DNA of 64,000 nt from Apium graveolens (Eukaryota > Streptophyta > Magnoliopsida > Apiales > Apiaceae). How positions within the stretch are numbered: the first letter of the stretch is position 1; each line of letters opens with the position of its first letter. Under the pieces are notes generated by a model that had not been told where the DNA came from, did not search any database, and saw nothing but the letters and a program-made list of their open reading frames with translations. A program made the translations under genes and the position numbers. Where the stretch lies: positions 29,171,552-29,235,551 of the forward strand of contig NC_133648.1 of NCBI RefSeq assembly GCF_009905375.1, in the 5' to 3' direction. Of the stretch, positions 57,837 to 64,000 are shown one piece after another.

Positions 57837-57949
57837 TGTTTATTTTCTCTACTAAGATAGTCAGCTAACACATTTTTTGTTCCTGATATATTTTTTATTA
57901 CAAAATCATAACAACAGAAAAAAGATTGCCATTTTCTTCTTTTATTTAA

Positions 57950-59822
57950 TTATGGTAATAATTCTATTTTATTAGTAATAAAGACTTTTACTTGAGTATT
58001 ATATGTTCTTACTACAAATTTAACAGGCAATAAATGATAATGAAACTTCTTAATCCCATATTTTACAGCTAATAGTTCTTTTTCATTTATGTGGTAGTTT
58101 GATTCATTAGGTTTCCAAGTTCCTCCTGCATATCCACATATATGTGGCTTTTCTTTATCTATGTCATCCTTCTCATATGCTATTAGGACTGCTCCCCATC
58201 CTATATCGCTAGCATCAGTATATAATTCTAAATGATCTGTTTCTATGGGTATTCTATGTTTTGGTAAATCTTTCACCTTTTCCTTAAGAATTTTTATACA
58301 ATTTTCATGTTCTTTTGTCCATTTAAAAGGTTTATTTTTTGTTAGTTCCCTGTAATGGTTTTCTTAATTTAGGTAAGTCTTTAATATGATCTGAGGCATA
58401 ATTTACTATTCCTAAAAACTGTTGTACCTCTTTTTTGTTTTCTAATTTATCCTTAAAATTTACAATCTTTGTTACTATATGATCTTGTAATTGTATACCT
58501 TCTTTATCTATTTTGTATCCTAAATATTCTATCTTATTCTTAAAGATTTCAGATTTCTTTTCAGACAATAATATTCCATGCTGGTTTATTGTTTTTATAA
58601 ATTGCTCTAAATATTTTATATGCTCTTCTAGAGTTTCACTATATATTAATATATCGTCTACATATACTATGCAGAAATCTTTTAATTTTCTAAAGATTTG
58701 GTCCATTCTTCTTTGAAATATTTGTGGCGCATTTTTTAATCCAAAGGGTAATACTATCCATTCATAATGTCCTTGCGGAGCACTAAAGGCTGTTAAAGGC
58801 CTTGATTCTTTGGTTAATTTTATTTGCCAAAATCCACTTTTACAATCGAATTTACTAAACCATTTCTTATTTCCTAGTCTATTTATAAGATTTCTTCTAT
58901 ATGGTAAGAAATATCCATCAAATATAGTTTTCTTATTTAATTCTCTATAGTCTATTACCATACGGGCTTTTCCCCTTTTCTGTTCATTATGTTTTCTTAC
59001 AAGGAAAGCCGGGCTGCTATGTGGACTTTTACTTTCTTGTATTAATTTTAGTTTTAATAATTCATTGGTTTGATTATCAAATTCTTTTTGGTCTGAAGGG
59101 CTATACCTTATAGGTTTAGATCTTATTATATCATTAGGGTTTAATAATTTTATTTCAGCATATATCTTTTCCTTATCCCATAAACTCATAGGATTTTCTC
59201 CGAAGTTGGATTTTAATAAATTATTATATTTTTCAGTTAATTCTTGTAGATTATTATTTCTTTCTATTCTTAGATTGTCTATTCTTATAGTATTTATAGT
59301 ACTTATTGGCATAATTCTTTTTAATACTATCCACTTATTACACGGAGTTTGTAATGATAGGGTATTTGAAGTTATTATATGTGTTTTAAAATAATCTAAG
59401 AAGTTATTTCCTAATAATATAGATTGCTTCATCTTATTCTGATATACAATAGGTAGACTGAATAATGTTTTATTTAGCTTTATTCTCATGTTTTGCTATT
59501 ACATCTAATTCCTTCTTTTGTTCATTAAATCCTGATACCCTAGTTCTATGTGCATTAGATTTTTCCCATCTATATGAAGCTAAAACTTCCTTTTTTACTA
59601 GACATAGATCTGCTCCACTATCTATAAATATTTTTTGTTTTAGGAATTTATATTTTTTATATTCTACATCTGCTTCTATGTATATTGCTACCATTCCTCC
59701 CAATTGCTTTCACTAGATGATTCATAATTTATAAAGTTTATTTCATTATCAGTTTCACTAATATAAAACTCTTCATATTCATACCATCTATTGTCATCTT
59801 CTTTAATTTGTTCTATTTCCAT
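57950..59822 (-). pseudogene. pol: Caulimovirid protease-RT-RNase H, broken
   Basis: Likely start at the ATG at 59822. The aspartic protease shows FIDSGADLCLV (59470-59703). RT (58332-59489) shows MVIDYRELNKKT, FSKFDCKSGFWQIKL, LPFGLKNAPQIFQ and YVDDILIYS. RNase H (57950-58276) shows LYTDASDIGWGAVL and NEKELLAVKYG. There is no integrase. Frameshifts lie near 59703, near 59475 and between RT and RNase H near 58300. Family membership follows from the RT text and the absence of integrase. Confidence 0.88.
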
Positions 59823-59828
59823 TATGAA

Positions 59829-60547
59829 TTATGATGTATTTATATATTTTACTTTCTTTTCTTTCAGTTTAGGACATTTATTAGCATAATGTCCTTTTTC
59901 ATTACAATTCCAACATTTACATTCAATTATATCTTTCTTTTTAAAAGGTTTTCTTCTAAACTTTCTCTTATTTTTATATCTTCTCCTATTTTCTGGTGTA
60001 TTTCTAAATTTCCTAAATCTTTTTCTCTTATATCTGTTGTATTTATAAGGATAATTATTTCTATTTTTTTTGCTTCTGTACTTATCATATGATTTTTTCT
60101 TATTATACCTCTTCTTATAGTTCCTATAGGGTTTTTTATCTTCACATCCAAATACTAGTCTTCTTTCAGTGAATCCACATATTTCTCTTAATCCTAATTT
60201 TTTATCCTTTTTAACCTTCTGTTGTACCCTATATTTTCACATTTTCTCATTAGATATCCTCTTAGTACTCTTATTCTTTCACCCAGAGTGTTCTCACGAG
60301 GTTCTAACTTATTATATTCCTTAGTTATCTCAGTATTATAAGGTTCTGGTAAATGATCATAATATAATTGTTGATATATATGTCCTTCTTCGGGTAAGAA
60401 TCTAGCTTCATAAAAGAATTTAGTAAAACTTATAGTATATTCTGGTAACTTGTTAATTTTACAGCATTTCATGTTATTTAGATTTTTTATTAATTGCTTT
60501 AGTTTTCTATTATTTGTAGTTATTGCATTTGGATCTGTCCAATTCAT
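59829..60547 (-). pseudogene. Viral coat-protein-like ORF with CCHC knuckle, broken
   Basis: It starts MNWTDPNAITTNNRKLKQLI at 60547, overlapping the preceding ORF by ATGA. It continues to 60194, then in shifted frames through a strongly basic stretch to CWNCNEKGHYANKCP (about 59877-59912) and a stop at 59829-59831. A basic arm plus CX2CX4HX4C at the C-terminus is typical of caulimovirid coat proteins. Confidence 0.65.
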
Positions 60548-60864
60548 TTTTTAATTTTTTGTCTTAAATCGTCTATTAATCTATATTGTTCAGTTAATAC
60601 TTCTTTTAAGTATTTTATTTCGATTTCTAAATTAGTTTCTTTAATAAATTTTTCTCGTTTTAATAAAAGTTTTTCTTCCTCTAGTCTCCTAATTTTTTCA
60701 TCTCTTTCTTCCAACATTGTTTGTAATATAGCTATAATATCTAATTTTTCATTTATTATTTGCATGCTTATCTTACAACTTTCAATATGTTGATTTATTA
60801 GCCTATTATATGTTGGTTCTTTATCAGCTATATACTGAATTGATCGTATCCTTAAATCTTCCAT
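60544..60864 (-). CDS. Viral coiled-coil ORF, virion-associated-protein-like
   Basis: 106 codons, open. Heptad-rich text such as MLEERDEKIRRLEEEKLLLK and a Lys-rich end. Small coiled-coil proteins directly upstream of coat proteins in caulimovirids are virion-associated. Its TGA overlaps the next ATG (ATGA). Confidence 0.5.
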   Translation of the reverse strand: MEDLRIRSIQYIADKEPTYNRLINQHIESCKISMQIINEKLDIIAILQTMLEERDEKIRRLEEEKLLLKREKFIKETNLEIEIKYLKEVLTEQYRLIDDLRQKIKK

Positions 60865-61139
60865 AAGTCAGATTAATTGTCTGTATAAAATTTTCTTACA
60901 CATATGTTGTGTTACTTTGTTTTCTACTATAAATAAAATTAATACAGTTGCTATTATTTTAGATTTATATTTTTATTCCTTTCTCTATTTATTCTTGTCG
61001 GAGGTCTCATTTAACCTTCAAATTTTATTTCATTTTTACTATTCATGTACCTTTTACTATTCATTAGTTACTATTCACTGTCTACTATTCACGGCTACTT
61101 TTGCTACAGTGTTTTACTGTTCATTTCCCGCCTATTACT
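60865..61139 (-). other. Viral leader downstream of the primer site
   Basis: About 275 bases of non-coding AT-rich sequence between the primer site and the first ORF. It holds several TACTATTCA-type repeats (61037-61093). I see no movement-protein ORF here. Confidence 0.45.
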
Positions 61140-61152
61140 GGCTCTGATACCA
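61140..61152 (-). other. Viral minus-strand primer site (Met-tRNA)
   Basis: TGGTATCAGAGCC on the minus strand, at the very edge of the viral copy and abutting the 57-bp array. Confidence 0.85.
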
Positions 61153-61153
61153 A

Positions 61154-61324
61154 TTTCTGGATCGTCCAATTTCTGGATCGTTTATATTTCTGGATCGTTT
61201 ATATACCTAATTTCTGGATCGTCCAATTTCTGGATCGTTTATATTTCTGGATCGTTTATATACCTAATTTCTGGATCGTCCAATTTCTGGATCGTTTATA
61301 TTTCTGGATCGTTTATATACCTAA
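61154..61324. repeat. 57-bp tandem array, right block
   Basis: Three perfect 57-bp units at 61154, 61211 and 61268. Because 57 is divisible by three, long open frames run through it by chance. Confidence 0.95.
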
Positions 61325-62085
61325 TTGTCCATCTTTTCATGTTTGGGCCATCTTTTTATGTTTGTTCCCTGTGGTCCAGTTGTATAATCAAAGATTTAAA
61401 ACAAAAATAAATAAAAACAATTGATAGATACAGATATATACGGTTGCCAGAGATGAGTAGATGACCGCCAACCGAAACTGAGAAATTCAAAGATTGAGAG
61501 TTGAAGATCGACTCTATTATTAGGTAAGAATGTTCAAGCTAAAACAATCTTAAACTCGACTCTCATCAAGTTTTAGAATTTTATTAAACACTAATGCTTC
61601 TTCTTTGATTTACTGAACTCCGCACTTGAATTGTTGGATTGAAGTTTTGATATTTTTTGTGCGTTTAAGAGGCAGAACATGACTTTTTATGATTTGGGAG
61701 CTAGGGTTTAGAATATTTGTTTAACTTTTGTGGGTGTTGTATGTGTAAAATCCGGTTTATGTTTATGTTTAGCAATTGAATCAATGTTTTCGAAATGTAA
61801 TGGACAAATGTAATGAGATATAAAGTGGTTTTGATGAATGCAATCTTATCATTATTTATGAATTATGCTTTTTGTCCTCTCTTTTTCCGAACGAACTCGA
61901 GTTTAACGAATTCAAGCCAAACTCGAGCAAACTTTTGTCGAACACGAGTCAAACATTTGTTCGTTCGTTAAGTTTAACGGACAAAAATATTGGTTCAAAC
62001 TCGAGTTCAGTAGGGTGTCGAACCGAGCTTATCGAGCTCGAACTCGAGCGAGCTTAACGAACAGCTCGGTTCGTTTACAGCCCTA
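61325..62085. repeat. hAT right interior, subterminal words and TIR
   Basis: 61325-61885 is non-coding and AT-rich with no supported gene. 61886-62064 is dense in CGAACTCGAG, CTCGAGCAAAC and related words. The TIR occupies 62066-62085. Confidence 0.7.
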
Positions 62086-62537
62086 ACTTTAATAAAAGAA
62101 TCACATAGAAAGCTCCATTCTTTTCTGAAGCCTAATCTTCTAATCTCACCTAACTTGGTGGCAATAAGAGCATAACTCATAGAAATAAGCATGTTACTCA
62201 CATCAGTGTCTGTGTGTAGAGCAAGAGTGTTATTTTCAGGCAATTTAAAGTATTTTTCAATAGGATCATAGTTAATACGGTGTTCCTTACCTTTGAGAGT
62301 GAAGGTAATGGTTTTATCCTTGGAGTTGAGCACAGCAGTAGTCCAAACCTCCTCAACAACCTCACAGTAGATGATTGGAGACTCAAGCATTGCATAACTC
62401 AGTTTACAACATTGAATGAAGTCCATCATTTTGTGATAGTCTTCAGATGCAGGAATTTGCTTGTTCACCAAAGCTACGAAGTTGTTCTTTTCATAGACAT
62501 ACCCAGTTTGAGACATGATTTTGACTACTGGTGTCAT
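62086..62537 (-). pseudogene. ORF3 of G, N-terminal fragment
   Basis: The ATG at 62537 opens MTPVVKIMSQTGYVYEKNNF. It runs through LRKEWSF-type text (FRKEWSFLCDSFIKV) to the hAT insertion. Confidence 0.85.
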
Positions 62538-62640
62538 TACTGTGATTGAAAGCAGTTGCAGAAAGGGGATGTTTGCTTTGGAGATGAAGAGAGTTAGATA
62601 AATTGCTTGAGAAAGATAAAAGTAAAAATAAAAATTAAAT

Positions 62641-62660
62641 AGGATTTTATACTTTCTCAA
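62641..62660 (-). promoter_or_regulatory. Probable internal promoter TATA box for ORF3 (G)
   Basis: Minus strand TTGAGAAAGTATAAAATCCT, about 110 bases before the ORF3 ATG at 62537. Third instance of the conserved box. Confidence 0.5.
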
Positions 62661-62779
62661 AATTAAATGGTTAAAAAGTAAAATCAAAAATAAAGTAACC
62701 AATCAAATTAGCCCAAAATAGCCATTTTAAAAATAAGGAAAACTGTCAAAATTCTAATGCCTAGAATTAACGGCTAAGG

Positions 62780-62910
62780 TTGAGAGAAATTCGACGGATA
62801 AGGATTAAAAGTACCCAGAATAATATTTGATATTCCAACGGATAATGCAATGAAATTCAACGGATATTCATTTTCAACAGATAATGAACATCCATCGAGA
62901 TGTAAATTCT
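62780..62910. repeat. Mixed CGACGGAT / CAACGGAT word cluster in the G spacer
   Basis: TTCGACGGATAAGG (about 62790), CCAACGGATAATG (about 62836), TTCAACGGATATTC (about 62857) and ACATCCATCGAG (about 62889) occur within 120 bases. A/C-type and B-type words thus appear together. Confidence 0.75.
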
Positions 62911-62993
62911 GACTTAGCCAAATTTTCATCTTTGACAAGAAACATCAAATTTTATTCTCGCTGCATTTCAATTTTCTTAGACATGAAAATAAA

Positions 62994-64000
62994 TTAAGAG
63001 TAATTAAGAATACCTGACTCACTTACCAACCTAATAAAGGTGGATTCATCAAGTGGCTTGGTAAAGATGTCTGCAAGCTGCTTCTCACTTGGAACAAAAT
63101 TAAGTTCCACAATATCATTCATAACATGCTCTCTAATGATGTCAATGTGCTTGGTCCTTGAATGATGTACTGGATTTTCAGTAATTGTAATAGCACTTGT
63201 GTTATCACAGAAAATAGGAATCTTATTCACCTGTAGACCATAGTCCAACAGTTGATTTTTCATCCATAAAATTTATGCACAACAGCTACCAGCAACAATA
63301 TATTCAGCCTCAGCTATAGAAGTAGAGACTGAATTTTGCTTTTTACTGAACCAAGATACTAGCTTATTTCCTAGAAATTGACAGGTTCCTATAGTACTCT
63401 TTCTATCAATTTTACAACCTGCATATCTGCATCTGAATAACCAGTTAGATCAAAACCAGAATCTCTAGGAAACCAAATGCCAAGTTTTGGTGTTCCTTTG
63501 AGATATTTGAAAATTCTCTTAATAACTACTAAATGAGATTTATAAGATCAGCCTGAAATCTAGCACAAAGACAAGTAGCAAACATTATATATGGCCTACT
63601 GGCTGTTAAATACAAAAGTGAGCCAACCATGTCTCTATAGCTTAAAATATCCACAGACTTTTCAGTACTGTTTAATTTAAGTTTAGTGGCAATGGCCATG
63701 AGAGTTTTTGCAGATGTGCAATTCATTAGGTCGAACTTCTTTAAAAGATCATAAATATATTTGGTTTGACTAATGAATATTCCATCACTAACTTGCTTAA
63801 CTTGCAAACCAAGAAAGTAAGTTCTCCCATCATGTTCATTTCATATTTACTTTGCATCAATTTGGCAAACTTTTTGCAAAGTTTCTCATCTGTAGAGCCA
63901 AATACAATATCATATATATAAATTTGAACAAGTTTACTAGAACCATTAATTTTCTATAAAGTTTTGTCAACAGTACCTCTTGTGAAATGATTTTCTAAGA
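62994..64000 (-). pseudogene. pol: Copia pol of G: RT end and RNase H, broken, runs off window
   Basis: It ends GILNYS-stop at 62994. RNase H has CDNTSAITI and [12 protein letters not shown], with a small in-frame deletion after KHID (IREH, where B has IKYHFIREH). A TAA replaces Gln in the CCA-stop-ILWMKN segment, as in A. Part of the RT end is at 63529-63807, with further frameshifts toward the window edge. Confidence 0.85.

Larger units (their letters stand above)
55572..61152 (-). mobile_element. Endogenous pararetrovirus (caulimovirid), decayed
   Basis: Minus-strand order from the Met-tRNA site (61140-61152): small coiled-coil ORF, coat-like ORF with CCHC knuckle, protease-RT-RNase H, then two or three ORFs of unknown role and a TATA-bearing intergenic region. 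RT and RNase H are of the Caulimoviridae type, with no integrase and no LTR. At 5.6 kb it is short for the family, and I find no movement-protein region. Several frameshifts and stops make it a fossil. One end coincides with the primer site. Confidence 0.85.
55122..62085. mobile_element. hAT-type DNA transposon, probably non-autonomous
   Basis: Terminal inverted repeats TAGAGCTGTAAACGAACCGA (left) and TAGGGCTGTAAACGAACCGA (right, inverted) differ at one of 20 positions. They are flanked by an exact 8-bp duplication ACTTTAAT (55114-55121 and 62086-62093). Both features are hAT hallmarks. Subterminal CGAACTCGAG-type words are dense at both ends. No transposase is seen. Excluding the inner viral copy and repeat array, the element is about 1 kb. 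Confidence 0.85.
54280..64000 (-). mobile_element. Copia element G, partial (mixed-word family)
   Basis: Minus-strand Copia element of the A/C type, with the end of pol (62994 to the window edge), spacer, and ORF3 N-terminal part (62086-62537 and 54280-55121). ORF3 is split by the hAT-type element and then cut by the Athila insertion at 54280. Its gag, LTRs and most of pol are beyond the window. Confidence 0.82.

Noticed and set aside
61045..61424. Open reading frames with repeated NFWIVQFLDRLYFWIVYIP text
   Set aside because: They run through the 57-bp array, whose length is a multiple of three, so open frames arise by chance. No start context or conservation.

Overview
This window is repeat-dense nuclear DNA of a flowering plant. 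I see no host gene. Everything I can classify belongs to LTR retrotransposons, a hAT-type DNA transposon and an integrated plant pararetrovirus. A genus cannot be read from the sequence. The mix of Sirevirus-like Ty1/Copia, Athila-like and chromovirus-like Ty3/Gypsy and an endogenous caulimovirid points to an angiosperm with a large genome.

The layout is a set of Russian dolls. The outermost host is Copia element G (minus strand, 54280-64000, running off the right edge). An Athila-like Gypsy element (14048-18005 and 51637-54279, plus strand) sits in G's ORF3. Copia element C (18006-51636, plus strand) sits in the Athila env-position ORF, in frame with it on both sides. A chromovirus-like element F, with a roughly 4 kb LTR (19180-20965 and 34072-36315), sits in C's gag. 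Copia element B (20966-34066, minus strand, perfect 5-bp target duplication) sits in that LTR. A 100-N assembly gap (37271-37370) follows. Beyond it are a second B-family copy (B2), a Copia element D of a different family (39266-46987), and a reversed chromovirus LTR fragment E (46988-47921). Then comes the rest of C's ORF3 and its 3' LTR. At the left, Copia element A (732-13768, minus strand, decayed) sits in an unclassified repeat H (1-731 and 13769-14047). At the right, G's ORF3 is also split by a hAT-type element (55122-62085) with an 8-bp target duplication. The hAT contains a 57-bp repeat array that is itself split by a 5.6 kb caulimovirid copy.

The Copia elements share an architecture: LTR, Met-tRNA primer site, gag with two CCHC knuckles, pol, a spacer carrying a conserved TATA-like box, a very long third ORF (ORF3, about 1500 aa), a polypurine tract and the second LTR. 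Element B is intact in all three ORFs, and its two LTRs differ by one substitution that I noticed plus three indels.

The most interesting signal is a family-specific short DNA word scattered through each Copia element: in LTRs, in the pol-ORF3 spacer and inside gag, pol and ORF3. The word is CGACGGAT in A, C and G, CAACGGAT in B and B2, and AAGTTCTGAT in D. It occurs in both orientations and is read in different frames, so DNA rather than peptide appears to be conserved or homogenised. Because the word differs between families whose ORF3 proteins also differ, a plausible model is that ORF3 encodes a protein recognising its own element's word, analogous to VANC anti-silencing proteins of VANDAL transposons. 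This is inference.
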